Below are positions 23,111-38,120 of a DNA stretch of 64,000 nt, piece by piece; position 1 is the first letter of the stretch, and each line of letters starts with the position of its first letter. The stretch comes from Gavia stellata. Its lineage: Eukaryota > Chordata > Aves > Gaviiformes > Gaviidae. The notes beneath the pieces were generated by a model. The model had not been told where the DNA came from and did not search any database. It saw only the letters and a list, made by a program, of their open reading frames with translations. A program made the position numbers and the translations under genes. The DNA lies in NCBI RefSeq assembly GCF_030936135.1, contig NC_082616.1, positions 11,281,001 through 11,345,000 on the forward strand, written 5' to 3'.

Positions 23111-24275
23111 CGAAAGGCCTGTGTAGCCTGGTGGCTTCTCTGCAGTAGCAGCCAAATCGATGAGCGCAAGAGCAGTGCGAGCTAGAGGGGTGCGCCGGTG
23201 CTGGCCACTGGTGACCCACGGGCTCCGAGAGCCAGGAGTGGTTTCTTTGCAGTTAGCAACCTCGCGAGGATTTCTCCTCTCTGAGCTTGTGCGGTCTCGC
23301 CTTGGCCTTATGTGCCTTTTCGGTGTATGCAGCGTCTTGTGGCGGCTCCTGGGGGTTCCTCGGTTTTACCGATTCTGCCCCTTTAAAGTTCTCTTTAGGA
23401 GGGGGAAAAAAAAAAGTAGTTGTTTTTGGTTGGTTAGTTTGTCATTGCTCACTTCCTGCAGGCATCCGGATGCAAGAGAGTTTTTAAAGGGGCCGCAGTC
23501 ATTCTGGGAGGAATTGATAGCATTTCATTCATTTGGAGCTGCTTGGAATATGGTACAAAGCCACCTTTGAGAGAAGACATAGAAGGTAGAGAGAATGGCA
23601 TCACTGAGCAGAAGGACAGCACAGGCAACTCTGAACAAAAAGAGAAGTTCAAATAGGAGGCTGTCATACAGGATAGTTAGTAACATGACTCAAACCAAAG
23701 TTAAGACAGTTAAAACAAGACGTGGGGTGATCTGACAGAAGCATCTTGGAAAGCTTAATTGCTAAGCCAGGGCTTAGCCTCAAAGGACGTCTCTGTCCAT
23801 GTGACAACACTGGTATTACTGCAGTGCTACAGTCTTGTAGTGGTGTTATACGCTCATGTAAGCAGCATTTTGCAAATGTGTTTTACTGGCTTAGAGAGGT
23901 AGGTTGCACCTGGGTAACTCTCAGTATAGCATGAGGAGTGCAAACGTCCCTTTTTTTCTAGGTAGCGTCAGAGAACGTGAAATGGGGACTTCAGAAGTTT
24001 ATATTAAAAATCAGTGGAGATAGGCGAAAGATTTGTAAGCTGTGGCGATATTAGTAGATCTGTGTGTCTACAATGGGATACTGGAGAAAGGTGAAGTGCT
24101 TAAGGAAACTGAGAAACTGGAACAGTTACTAAGTAGTTCAACTTTCTCAGCATTAAAAAGCCTGTTTTGAAACATAACATTTGTGCCTTGTGTTCCTGTC
24201 CATACTGTCATAGGAAAGAGTGTCTTTCAGCTTTGAGACTGATTTCAATGTGTCCTTTGTGTTTTCAGTGAGGAA

Positions 24276-27200
24276 ATGAATCGAGGGTTGATACTGAAGT
24301 TTGAAAGTCTGGTCCAGTTACGTGGTGCTTGCCAGCAGCTGCATACTCTCTCCTACAGAGAAGTTAACAGAGCACAATGGAAGCCTGTGCAGTCATCTGC
24401 ACATCCCGTGTGGTCCGTTCTTCTGTACCCACAGTTCTGGCAAAAAGACAAATCAATCAGTATTGCCTTGTCGCAACACAGGCATCTAGCTACAAAGGAG
24501 GTAATTAACAAAATCCAATAATCTCTGGTTCTGTGTGAAATTTCAAAGTACAAGAGCTCAGTTTGAGCATTTTGATTACAAAAAAAAGGAGCTATATTAA
24601 TGAATATAGAGAAGTTGTTATAAGTTTATAAGACAAAATGTACTTAATGTATGACTGTATTGTGACTTTCTTTCAAATATTGACTTAAAGTGCTTATACC
24701 AGCAGCATCATGAATCTTGCAGAGGCAGGAGGAAATGATTACAAACAAAAATGAAACTTACTTTGTTGATTTTTTTTTTCCTTGTTTTGAACAATTAAAA
24801 ATGAAAAAAGATTAAGTGTAGTATGCTTTACATTTTGAATATTAAGTATAATGTGTTAAGTCATTCATTTATTGTAATTCATTAGTATTGTAGTCAAAAA
24901 GATGCATTTACATCATATGGCTTGAGACCATTGTCTTTTTAATGTTGTTTTTATTATTTATTAGTTTATGCCAGCTATGTGTTCCTATATATGTGTCTAA
25001 TTCCATGTAGGAGACAAAAAAGAAGAAAAAGAAGATACCGCTGACAAAAGGTGAAGTGGAGATAAGGCCGAAGATGACTATTGAGGAACTTGCACGAGCT
25101 ATGGGTAAAGACATAGGTGAGAGCCTGCTCTGTTGTTTGAGACTGTATGAAACGCAACAGGTAAATTCTGTCATGCCGCTACCATGAGTGGTAAAGGCAA
25201 AGATGTCTATGATGGCATTACTTAGTGGTTGCTAATCTCTCCCTTAGCAAGGTAGATTGTACCCATACCAAAGAAAATGTTGGTAGACACAATGGCAGAC
25301 TAAAGAGAAAAAAAGTTGGGCCATCTGAATTACCAAGCAAGGCACTTTAATGTGAAGAAGCCACAAGACTCTTCCGTCTCCAGCAGAAAGGCTTCAGATC
25401 CACAGGCTGCTCTTTGACTGTGTTCCCCGAGTGCTAAATTATTCTGGAAGGAAAAACTGCACCCGGGTTTGTCGAAGCTGGACCCCCATGAGTAAAGAAC
25501 TCGTGGCTAAAGAGAGAAGGCGCAAAAGAGCTTCAGCCTGTAATCCAACCCTTAGATGTTCACCTGGGAGCAGGAATCTTTGATTCAGGAGCAATATGTA
25601 TTTCATTAAAACAGTTGTTTGATTAACTGGGAGTGGGCAGAACTTGTCTGGAAACACTCCCCTCTTTAGGTGACTGCCCTAACAACTGGGTTACAGAAGC
25701 AGTTCTCTGAATCCCATGAACCATTCCTGGTTGCATAGTGGCTCAACTTGACCGGTTTTCAATGATGTTTTAGGGGGATTATTAGCATGTTTTGACTATT
25801 GACATTTGAAAAAATTCCATACCTGTATAATACCAGTCTCGAATTTGTTTTTATCCAGCTGGGTGCTTTTTCTGGCAAGCTTCTCTCTCGGCAGTGAGGA
25901 GAGAAGCAGAAAAGCCTGTCATGTCTTGCTGTACATTTCTGAGAGAGATTTGTGATGGTACTTAGGTCGATGTATAGCAATTTCTGACTGCTGCAGTATG
26001 TTTTGTATTTCCACTACCAAAAAAAGTGCATATCAATAGGTCTATCAAATTTCTTTCCTCCTTGAATCACTTTTTAGCTATTTGGTTTAGATGATTTTCA
26101 TTTGTTTTGTTCTTAGGGCTTAATGGGAAAGTAGGCTATGAAAATCTGAGTGAAAAATAAGATTGTAGCATCTAATGAGGCAGTCATTTTCAGTAAACCT
26201 TTCTGAATCAAGTTCTTCTCTGCACGTATGTAGTGTAACAGGAACTTTTAGATAAAGCTAACTAAAGGAAAAATGCTTGGTGAATGAAACTTACTAGCAC
26301 AATATAAACTACTATTGAAAAAGTCTTAAACTGTGTGAAGTGGGTTTTTTTTTTTGTCCCACATGTTTTTGTGAATGTAATTGTTAAATGTCTTTATCTT
26401 CTCTACAGATCATATTTATGAAGCGCTGCTATACACAGACGTTGACCTTGATTCACTAGAACCAGATTCCATCTTAAATGAAGACCATATCAAGCTAATT
26501 GTTAAAAAATCAGGAATGAAGTATAAATCAGCAAAACTGAAAGAGGAAAAAGAAAGAGAAAACACAGATGCTGTGAAAAGGTAAGTTGTGAACTGGTCTT
26601 TTTGGCTCTTTTTATCCTATTTGTTTCTGCAAGTGTGTTTCATATACTCTATTTTCTTTGTTCTGATGGTATGTTGATAATACCTGGTATAGTCACAATC
26701 TGATAATATTTAAAAGGTATAGTTTACTATTTTGATTTCTTTGGCTATAAAACTGATACTCAGATTTGATTTGGTTTAGGTGAGCTTTTTTCTTCGCCGT
26801 TTTCTGAAGAAAAGCCAATTCTTCTTTGATATACTGAATTGCTGTATTAATTGATGCAGCAGTAAGAGTACTAAGAGGGCTAACTGTGTGGTGTAGCTAG
26901 GATTTGCCATTACAGTGGGGAGAAGATAGGCTCACCTGTTCATCACCGAGTCCTGGTAAACGGCTCTTTGTTAGCCATAGCGGGCATGCATGTCACTCAG
27001 TGAACTTTTTTGGTATTTACAAAACATGTTTTTGTTTGAATTGTAGGCCTCCTGCAGACCCAGCAGTACTGACCCCACGGCCCCCGGTTGTTACTATCTT
27101 GGGCCACGTTGATCATGGGAAAACAACCTTACTTGACAGTCTACGAAAAACTCAGGTGGCGTCAATGGAAGCAGGAGGCATTACGCAACACATTGGTGCT

Positions 27201-30200
27201 TTCCTTGGTATGATTCAAGTGTATGTGCATGTGTATTAAACAGTTTACTCTCCGTCTTACATGATGAGCTGACTTGCTGCCAGTTTATTGGGGAAAAACA
27301 TTGCGACATAAACAGTTTGTATGTAAGACAGTATCACAGCTGTCATAAATATGTGGATGGAACTTTGAAGTGGATTGTCTGCGCAGCTGAAATTATATTT
27401 AGACTGTTTTGGATTATGCAAGATCAGAGGACACTTTTTCTTTCCTGAGGAATTAAAAGCACCTTTGACTTCCGTGCCAACAGTTACCTGTCTGCCTAAA
27501 AATATGTCATTATCACTAAAAAGTTCTCAAAGGAGTGATGCTTGATTTACAATGGGTCAAATAAAGCTATGTGAAACGCTGATTTTAAAATGTACCATAT
27601 ACATTTGTTCACAGTGCATTTGCCTTCTGGGGAAAAGATAACTTTTCTTGATACTCCTGGACATGCAGCTTTTTCAGCCATGCGAGCAAGAGGTACCCAT
27701 GTCACTGACATCGTCATACTGGTTGTAGCGGCAGAAGATGGAGTGATGCAACAAACTATAGAATCCATTCAACATGCTAAAAATGCAGGAGGTATGGTGT
27801 TTAACTTGTTAATATTACATTTTTTAAGTGAGTGGCAATCCCAGTACACAAAGTTAATATGCAAGATGTGCATTACTGTGCAGCTCAAATAATGAGCACT
27901 TTGCAAACATTTAGTCACCTCTCAAAAGAAACGCCTTGAATTGGAATCAACAGAACTTGGGAAGTAACTGTTGTAGTCCCGTTCCTTTTCCGCTGCGAAC
28001 ATGTTTGAAAACATACTGAATGTTGCAGTAAGACATAAAAATACATAAAATACTGATATTTTTGCAGGACTAGCAGGTTTGCAAGAATAGCATTCATAGG
28101 GTGTGTGTGGGAGGTGTTTATTGTTGGGGTTTTTTTTTTCCCCTTCCCTACTAAGTTAACTCCTCCAGCTTTACTCATGGTAGCTCAGATCTCAATGGCT
28201 GCTGAGGGAATAGGCACCGAGTGCGATGATTTGTTCTAAGTGGTCATAAGCCACTCTAACCTTTTATTGCGATTGTGCTAGTAGCAGCAAGTTTTGGTTA
28301 GGCTGGTAATGAGTTCGTTTGTTCTCTTTTTAGTTCCTCTAATCCTTGCCATTAATAAATGTGACAAACCTGAAGCTGATCCTGAAAGAGTAAAGAAGGA
28401 ATTGCTGGCTCATGATGTGGTCTGTGAAGAGTTTGGAGGTGATGTTCAAGCTGTAAATATTTCTGCACTCAAGGTAAAGTTTTGGTGGAAAAAATGATGG
28501 TGTTCATGGGCATCTGATATGTTCATACAGCTGCATTTCTATTTGGCAGCTGGAAAATAAAATGCTTATCTTCCTGGTATTTGACACCTTACCGCGAGCT
28601 AAATGCTGCTGGCTCTCAGCAGAATTGTTTGAAACATACTCCTATTGTAGTTTGAGGCTCAGACCTTCAGTAAGCAATAATACCTCATTTTTCTTCTGGA
28701 AACCCAGTGGATATTTTCCAGGTTAATCCTAATTGCTGTTTCCTCATATATTTGCTCATTATATGAAATGCGTGCAAAAATCAAGGTTGGTGATAATGCT
28801 ATGCATGAAGGGAGAAATTCCAACAAGGGTAAAGAAATATTTTCATAACACTTGCCTAATCACAGGAACATGTTTTTTTAGTGGTCTTACCAGATTTACC
28901 ATCTTAGATATCAGTTGTTTGCAAGGATAAAAACTGCACTAAAATCTGAACTTTAGTACTTACTTTTAGTTTTGTGGTGGCCAAAGCAGCTTTGTCCAAA
29001 CTGATGCAGCAGGGCCTTAGGCTTCTTGCTGTCTTTCTAAATGCATCCCAAGTCATTTTCTAAAATTTCAAGCAAGTTCAAGACCTTTTGAAGTCATGCC
29101 CTTACACTTAAAAATAGGCATACATAAAAATGGCTTCTCCATTCATCTCTGTAGCACGTGTTGTTGACCTAATTTCTGTAGGTCTGGATCTGCTGACTAA
29201 CAGCTAGCTTGTTGTATCTGTTCTCAAAAATAAAATGTAATTAGAACAAAGGAGGAAAAAAAAAAAGAAAACAGACCAACAGTTTTGTCTCTTTGATGTC
29301 CTGGAGTCTTGACTGGGTGGTAGATGTCATCAAGTTTCAATTTGTCTGTTTAGGTGTTTTGTTTGTTTGGGTTTTTTTAATTTGCATTCCTAATATACTT
29401 GTAGCAGACTATTGCAAGGTCTTTTTCTGCATCCTTAGCCCAGATGCTATTGACAGAGAAGCAAGGAAACTGTCCTTCCTAATGTTTCATGCATTCTGGA
29501 CCAGCCGTGTAGCAGTCTTAATAGTTCATTACTTTAGTGCCGTCCTGCCTTGAAGGCAAAGGGATCTGTGCTGTTGGACTGTATTGCATTGTTAGAAGTT
29601 GTGAATTAAATGGGGGATTTTGTCACTAAGATTTCAAATTCTGATCTTACTTTTAATTGGGCACTTCCTTTATTCTATGTATTTTGTGTATGGTTTTGTA
29701 CAGGGTGAGAACCTCATGGTTTTAGCAGAAGCAACTGTTGCTTTGGCAGAGATGTTAGAACTGAAGGCGGATTCCACAGGTCTGGTAGAGGGGACTGTAA
29801 TTGAGTCTCGCAAAGACAAAGGGAAAGGGTAAGTAATCTGCCGCCTTTACAACTTCAATGAAGCAGTTTGTAACAATGCAGAGATACTGTTCAGGTGGTT
29901 TGTACCTCAATATTTAACACTGAACTTTTTGTTGTTGTTGTTAAATAAAAGTGTAACGGTTTCTTTGCAGTGTTTGTAACTAAGGCATTGAAACTTACTC
30001 TACAGCATAAGAGCCAGAAAAATAAAGTTATAAACTGGTAGGGCAAAATTCATCATATGACTGAAATGAAATCCTGTAAGCAGGGGAGGTAGCTTAAAAT
30101 GCTAGAACAGATAAATTTTTTTAAATGTCATTAAAAAGTAGGAATTATGAAGTCAATAGTCATAATACATAGACAATTTTGGCGAATTGTGTGTGACATG

Positions 30201-33200
30201 ACATTTTACTCTTAAATATCTTAGTGCTTTTGCAGGTTCTCTGTGAACAAGGTGTGTTCTATCCTCTTTAAAAATGAGCGGAATTCTTGAAAGTTGTTGG
30301 GTTTTGAGTGTTGTTTTTTTTTTTTTTTTGGTGGGGGGTCACTTAATGTTTAAAATCAATCTGCTTATTTCACAAATGCCGTATTTTGTATTGATCTGCA
30401 GAAATGAAAAGAGTACAGGACAGGTTTTGTGCTTTTTGCCAGTCACTTTACAATTTTATTAGTGCTCTAATAAAATGTGTCACAGGGATATTCTGCCTGT
30501 GGTCGATCACAACTATGTTCTGTTTTGTGTTTGCTTACCTTAACTATGCTAATGGTGAAAATAGGGAGAAGAGTCACTTTGATTTTTGTCTGTTGTTTTT
30601 CTCCTCTGCTCTTCGCTAGTCCAGTTACTACAGCCATCATCCAAAGAGGAACTCTGAGAAAAGGCTGTGTTCTGGTTGCAGGGAAGACCTGGGCAAAAGT
30701 GCGTTTCATGTTTGATGAGAATGGCAAAGCTGTAGATGCAGCCTCTCCAGGCATCCCAGTGGAAATCATGGGCTGGAAGGAAGTCCCTTCAGCGGGAGAT
30801 GAAATCCTTGAAGTAGAATCTGAGGTACAGAAAGAACCATTTAATGGAAAACTCATACTGCAGTAAGGTGGATGGGAAGGAGCTGTGTAAAAAATAAGCG
30901 ATGGCTTTCATTCTAAATAACCCAGATAATCTGATGAAGGATGAAGGCCAAGCATGGGTATTAAAGAGACCGGAGCTAGGTGTTCTGTAAGAGGAATGAG
31001 AATTTGCATGTTGCCTCATTCTTTTCCACTGCCCCCACCTCTCCCCTGCTGGACTGTCCTCTCCTCATCTCCATGCATCCAGATTAACCTGTTTTACAGT
31101 CACGTGAAGAAAGCAGGCTGCCTCTCCAATTCAAGATGAGTCACCTTCGGTTCATGCATTTGCTTCTCACGGTCATCCTGCCTTCCTCCATGCTTTGTGT
31201 GCAGTGACTGCAGTCCCGAATGGCTTCTGCTGGGGTTATCTGGGATATATTCTAAATGTTCCCTTTCTAAAGGCACAGAAGACTTTTTTTATATGATTTA
31301 CACTATCACCTTACCTGGATAACAGTCCAGTTCTTAATGATATCAGTGTTTTAATTTTAGAATGAGAGAACTAGTTTCTGGCAAAAGAACATGCATAAAA
31401 TATAGCTTGAAATAGGTGTCGTGAGGGCTGGACAAATACCACATGAAAGAATGAACAACAATTCTCTTCTGCAATGCAGAGATACCGTAAAAATAGGCCT
31501 TGAGTCATGTTGTTGTAGCCTAGGGAGGAAGCCATTGTGCTCATTCTTTGCCATCCTTGCAGCAAAATCTATTGTTAAACATGAAAGAAAATGAGTGAGC
31601 CTGTAGAGAACGTGCAAAAGGGTGAAACTGCATTAATGTGGAGTTTTCTGATGCAGTGCTATGAAAGGTAATGTTTCTGTCTCTTCCTGCCCAGCAAAGG
31701 GCACATGAAGTTGTGGCTTGGAGAACCTATGTTGAACAACAGGAGAGGATGAAAAGGGATATGGAAGTCATTGAAACAAAGCAAAAGGAACACAGGATGG
31801 AGTATGAGAAGAAGCAACAGAAGCTAGCCCATCTGACCTGGAGGCAGAGGAAAGCAGAGCTGTACAAGGCCAATAAGCATCTGATGTTTTCAAAGCCTAA
31901 AGAGAGAACAGAGATGGACAAAAATGTGCTGTCGGTAATTGTTAAAGGTGCTGTCCTGTTCTGTTTGCTGCTCCATTGTTTTTGTGCTTCTCACATGCTC
32001 AGTCTGAAGCATAGCTCTAAACTATTAACAAAATTTCTATTACCAGAAGTTTGATCAGTTTAAAACTGAACAGATAATTGAACTTCTCTCAGTAAGGGGA
32101 GGGGCAGCAGAAAACATCCTGTAGTCAGAAGGATGCGCTTCCAGCAGGGCCAGAGCAACGGAAAAGTTTATGAGCGTAGTCCCCTTACCCAGGAACTCCC
32201 GAGTAAAACCCATACAAGTGCCTATACGTATATATGTAAATTAAATATATATATGTATAAAAAAAAATACAAGCTCTTTGAGCAGCAGTACTGCATCAGC
32301 AAAATGGAGGACAAGAACAATTGTATATTAGTTAAAGTGGGACAGGAGGAACTTGGTTTGACCTCCCATTTAGTGATACTCAAGCAGTAATGGGTAGTAG
32401 CTGAAAAACTATGCAAACTTGACCTGAAAATGACAGCAGATGTGGAGCCTCTGGTCCTATTGTATTTATTCAGTTCATTTTTGGAATTAATAGACTTGTT
32501 AGATGTATTTTAACAAACTACTGAAAATATAGTAAGGATAGATGTCAAAAGACTTTATGTTGCATAGCGAGGAATTGTCATTCCCTTAGTTCTACTTCAG
32601 TGTTTCTTTGATGTGTACAAAGTCAGCAGTACTTCCATTTATGTGTGCAGGTGATGTGGATGGATCTGTTGAAGCTATTCTGAACATTCTGGACAGCTAT
32701 GATGCTGACGGTGAATGTAAATTGGATATCATTCATTTTGGAATGGGAGATATCAGTGAAACTGATATAAGTCTTGCTGAAGCATTTAACGGTGAGTGTG
32801 TGTTTAAAAATCTGTTTACAGTTAGTGCAAACTCCTTATTGAAATGGGTAGGTCTCATTCTGGTTTTGTTTTCTCAATAGTAATTAGCAGCATCAATAAG
32901 GTAAACTTACACGCATCTTAAAAATGTTTCCTTTAACGTCAAACAGGAGTGCGGGCAGGGAAGACTAGAAACGCCATGAAAATAAAAGGACTCTGACAAG
33001 CTGGTGCCTGTAGTTGAATTGTTAAGATTAAACTGTCTCTTCAAGGTTGCTTTATGATGCTCAAACAGGGCAAAGCTAGAAAAGTTGGTTACAAACGAAT
33101 TTCCTTTTGCTCAGGGAGGTAATTGGAAAGACTCAGTAGTTGTTCCTGTTCGTACCCTGTAATTCTCACCTGCTGTAGAAGTTGTGGGGTCATTGGACTT

Positions 33201-34726
33201 GCCATAGTCCACAGGTGGACGAGAATGATTTAGTTCACTTCCGGCTTAATTTGGACAATGAAACCGTTTTTCCAGCCCCAAAATGGGGGGTCCTTGTCCT
33301 TTACATGAGCTCTGGTGAGCTGTGTGCAAGCGTTAGTTTCTGCTTGGATACCTCCAGTTCTGTCATTGGGGAACTTTCCATGAGGGCTTTTTTCAGCCAT
33401 TTGTTTTGATACAAGGTTAGTAGCAGCCTGTGCAATGGCGGGAGAAGTAAATGGTCCCTCCTTAAAAGGGAAGCAGTGGTAAAATGCTCTTTCTTGTTTT
33501 GCTGAGCGCTAATTCTATCCTGTGCTGCAAGTTCAGCATTACAGAATAGACACAGCAGACGCTTTCACTTACTGTTTAAAGAGTGATCTCTTGTAGTCAT
33601 CCGTTGCTGATTGTTTTATTTACCAGGTGTTGTATTTGGATTCAGTGTGAAAGCCAATGAAAGTATTAAACAGCTGGCTGCTAAAAAGGGAATAAAAATT
33701 AAACTTCACACTGTCATCTACAAACTTATTGAAGACTTGAAAGATGAGCTAAATAGCAGACTACCCTCATCTGTGGTGGAAAATACAATAGGTGAGTTTT
33801 CATTGACTGTTAAATTTTTGCTTCATGATGTGGCCTAAAGTTTATTCTCCAATGAAGTGTTCCTATTGTATCAAGTATTTGATATTCTTCTGTAGGTGTT
33901 TTTCTCTTTTGTTAGAAAGCTTGGTAAGGGGAAGAGCATAGCTTGCTTCTATATATTGCCAGTTTGTTTTTCTCATGTACTTCATACAACTTTACTTTTT
34001 CCTTTTAGGGGAAGCTTCTGTTCTCAACATTTTCTCTGTAACAGTAGGAAAAAACAAAATTCCAGTAGCCGGATGCAGAGTACAGAAGGGGCTGCTAGAC
34101 AGAAAAATGAAATTTAAGTTAATCCGTAACAGGGATGTTATTTGGAAGGGTAAGTGTAACTGCCACAAAACATGTATTTGCATTCAGTATTAGACACTGC
34201 TAGTTCTGCGTGGAGTTAGTGCAAAACGTACGCACCTGATTGTAGGGCAATCCTATATGCTATTTAGGATAGAGTTGCTCCCACTAGAGAAAAGCTGCAA
34301 AATGCCACTGTACTGTTACCCAGACCTTTTTCTAACCACCAACTCTGGCAGGAAAGCAGTAGCATCACAGGATTAACGTGCTGAAAATGGCTCATGTCTG
34401 ATTTTCATTAGCTGCAAGTGCTCACCATCCCTGTTTCCTTGCTTTCATTTTGTAGCTACAAGGTGACACATTAATTCTGTAGGAAGGGCAAATCGAAATG
34501 CTTCTGTGCTCTGATGTTAGTGGGTTCTCTTTCTTTGATGCACTTTCTCTTTGTAGGATCTTTATCATCACTGAAGCATCATAAAGATGATGTCCAGGTA
34601 ATAAAAACAGGTATGGATTGTGGCTTAAGTTTGGACAAGTATATAGAATTCAGTATTGGAGATGAAATTATCTGCTATGAAGAAAAAGAAGTTCAACGGA
34701 CAACTTCCTGGGATCCAGGATTTTAA
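24276..34726 (+). CDS. MTIF2: MTIF2, mitochondrial translation initiation factor IF-2
   Basis: GTPase that brings initiator tRNA to the mitochondrial ribosome. Coding exons: 24276-24500, 25011-25116, 26409-26580, 27047-27207, 27615-27791, 28334-28473, 29704-29828, 30620-30824, 31695-31947, 32651-32791, 33627-33791, 34009-34149, 34557-34726. All junctions are GT-AG with matching phases. They sum to 2,181 nt, i.e. 726 aa, against about 727 in mammals. Residues 1-75 form a poorly conserved N-terminus, probably the mitochondrial targeting region. The GTPase motifs are G1 GHVDHGKT (187-194), G3 DTPGH (234-238), G4 NKCD (288-291) and G5 SAL (324-326). A Lys/Glu-rich helical linker lies in exon 31695, followed by the C-terminal IF2 domains ending SWDPGF. 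The ATG is chosen because it lies 8 nt into the first coding exon and opens the only conserved frame. No defect seen. Confidence 0.96.
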
Positions 34727-34732
34727 AATAAA
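34727..34732 (+). terminator. MTIF2: MTIF2 proximal polyadenylation signal abutting the stop codon
   Basis: The TAA stop (34,724-34,726) is followed immediately by AATAAA. Cleavage 10-30 nt downstream would leave a 3'UTR of only about 20-40 nt. Confidence 0.6.
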
Positions 34733-35394
34733 TTTGAATACATTAACACTAAAGGACATGTATTGTTCCTGGCTGGCCTTCAACTCTTAACATAAGATGA
34801 ACTTTCAGAGATGCACATGAGCTTCTTTGTATCTGCTGTTTATAAGACACATGTTCTGCCTTTACATCTTGTCAAGCAACCAGCTTACCTCATTGGAACA
34901 TGGGATAAACGACACCAATTCAGTGCAAGCAGTTTAAATGTGTAAAACCATCACAGTATAAAGATTTCTGATGACTATCTATTGGTTCCAAAATTAGCTG
35001 AGCCATCTTCTTTCTGCCCCTCAGTGCTGCTATACCATTTTTCAGTGTGTAGTCTGCATTTTGTTTGCAGGACTGTACTACCCTTTTGTAGACATGACTT
35101 TGGACCTCCTGATCTCCTTTTTTCTGGATTAGAACTACTGTACTGTCTATGCCTCTCATGTTTAAAGAGACCACTTCTAAGGGGTGAGCTGGAGTGTTGG
35201 GTGGTTTTTTTCTCTGCCATTGTACCCATTATCTCCTTTGAAGGAGACTTGACTAACCAAAGCCACTCTTTAAAAGAAGTTGCTGCTTCAGTTCTAAAGC
35301 CAAAGTATTTCATCCTAGTTGGCAGCCAGCATCCCAAATCCCACAGATTTCTCGATTATCAGCAGAGGGAAAATACAGTGCCACCGGAAGCAGA

Positions 35395-35400
35395 AATAAA
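35395..35400 (+). terminator. MTIF2: Possible distal MTIF2 polyadenylation signal
   Basis: AATAAA about 670 nt after the MTIF2 stop. Cleavage here would end the transcript at about 35,415-35,430, overlapping the 3' end of RPS27A on the other strand. Confidence 0.4.
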
Positions 35401-35427
35401 TCCTTAAACCGTACAGAACTTCAGATT

Positions 35428-35433
35428 TTTATT
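35428..35433 (-). terminator. RPS27A: RPS27A polyadenylation signal
   Basis: TTTATT on the + strand reads AATAAA on the - strand, starting 11 nt after the RPS27A stop. A very short 3'UTR is normal for ribosomal protein genes. Confidence 0.75.
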
Positions 35434-35444
35434 GTCTAGTACAT

Positions 35445-37454
<2,010 letters not shown>

Positions 37455-37548
37455 GGCGAGGCCGGCACCTGCGGGGGAGAGGCGGTGAGGGGCGGCGGGG
37501 CGGGGGACGGGACGCGGCCACGCGTGCGGCCGCGGAGCGAGGACTCAC

Positions 37549-37586
37549 CCGCGACCTGCTCGCGGAATGGCGGCTCCCCGAAAGAG
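37549..37586 (-). promoter_or_regulatory. RPS27A: RPS27A noncoding first exon with a 5'TOP-like start
   Basis: On the - strand, CTCTTTC at 37,586-37,580 begins a GC-rich leader that runs to a donor at 37,549/37,548 (GCGG|GTGAGTC). A start at a C within a short pyrimidine run is the 5'TOP signature of ribosomal protein mRNAs and links their translation to mTOR signalling. The start position is inferred from this motif. Confidence 0.65.
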
Positions 37587-37648
37587 CGCCGCGCCGGCCC
37601 GCACGGGGTTTCCACCCGCGCCGGAGGAGGGGCGGGCGGCGCGGCGGG

Positions 37649-37787
37649 ACTACGGCTCCCGGCGCGCCCCGCCGCCGCCAGCCGCGCTGAGGCCTGCCGG
37701 GAGCTGTAGTCCCGCCCGAGGGGCGCCATGGGAGTCGTAGGCGGGACCGGGCGCGGCGGGGAGGGGGAACTGCAGCTCCCACAGTGC
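37649..37787. promoter_or_regulatory. Cluster of four ZNF143/THAP11 (Staf)-like sites
   Basis: Compared with the known motif ACTACAnnTCCCAGnATGC, four copies fall within 140 bp. Site 1 (+), 37,649-37,667, is ACTACGGCTCCCGGCGCGC. Site 2 (-), 37,710-37,692, reads ACTACAGCTCCCGGCAGGC. Site 3 (-), 37,740-37,723, reads CTACGACTCCCATGGCGC. Site 4 (+), 37,769-37,787, is ACTGCAGCTCCCACAGTGC. Sites 2 and 4 are the best. Such sites are typical of bidirectional and housekeeping promoters. Confidence 0.7.
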
Positions 37788-37836
37788 ACCGCGGCTCGCC
37801 TCGCGCAGCTGCAGGCGCCAACGGTCGCCGGCGGCC

Positions 37837-38120
37837 GTGAGGGGAGGAGGCGGCGCGGCCGTGAGGGGAGGAGGCGGCGCGGCCGTGAGGGGAGGAGGCG
37901 GCGCGGCCGTGAGGGGAGGAGGCGGCGCGGCCGTGAGGGGAGGAGGCGGCGCGGCCGTGAGGGGAGGAGGCGGCGCGGCCGTGAGGGGAGGAGGCGGCGC
38001 GGCCGTGAGGGGAGGAGGCGGCGCGGCCGTGAGGGGAGGAGGCGGCGCGGCCGTGAGGGGAGGAGGCGGCGCGGCCGTGAGGGGAGGAGGCGGCGCGGCC
38101 GTGAGGGGAGGAGGCGGCGC
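37837..38120. repeat. Perfect 24-bp minisatellite, 12 units
   Basis: Twelve head-to-tail units starting GTGAGGGGAGGA at 37,837, 37,861, 37,885 and so on every 24 bp, the last cut to 20 bp. I see no base differing between units. The unit carries one GGGG and several GG runs and four CpGs. Because 24 is a multiple of 3, several frames stay open (Arg/Gly-rich on +, Pro/Leu/Arg-rich on -). These are not genes. Confidence 0.93.

Noticed and set aside
22695-23169. Several 90-140-codon frames on both strands at the MTIF2 promoter
   Set aside because: GC-rich island without stop codons by composition. The conserved MTIF2 start is at 24,276.
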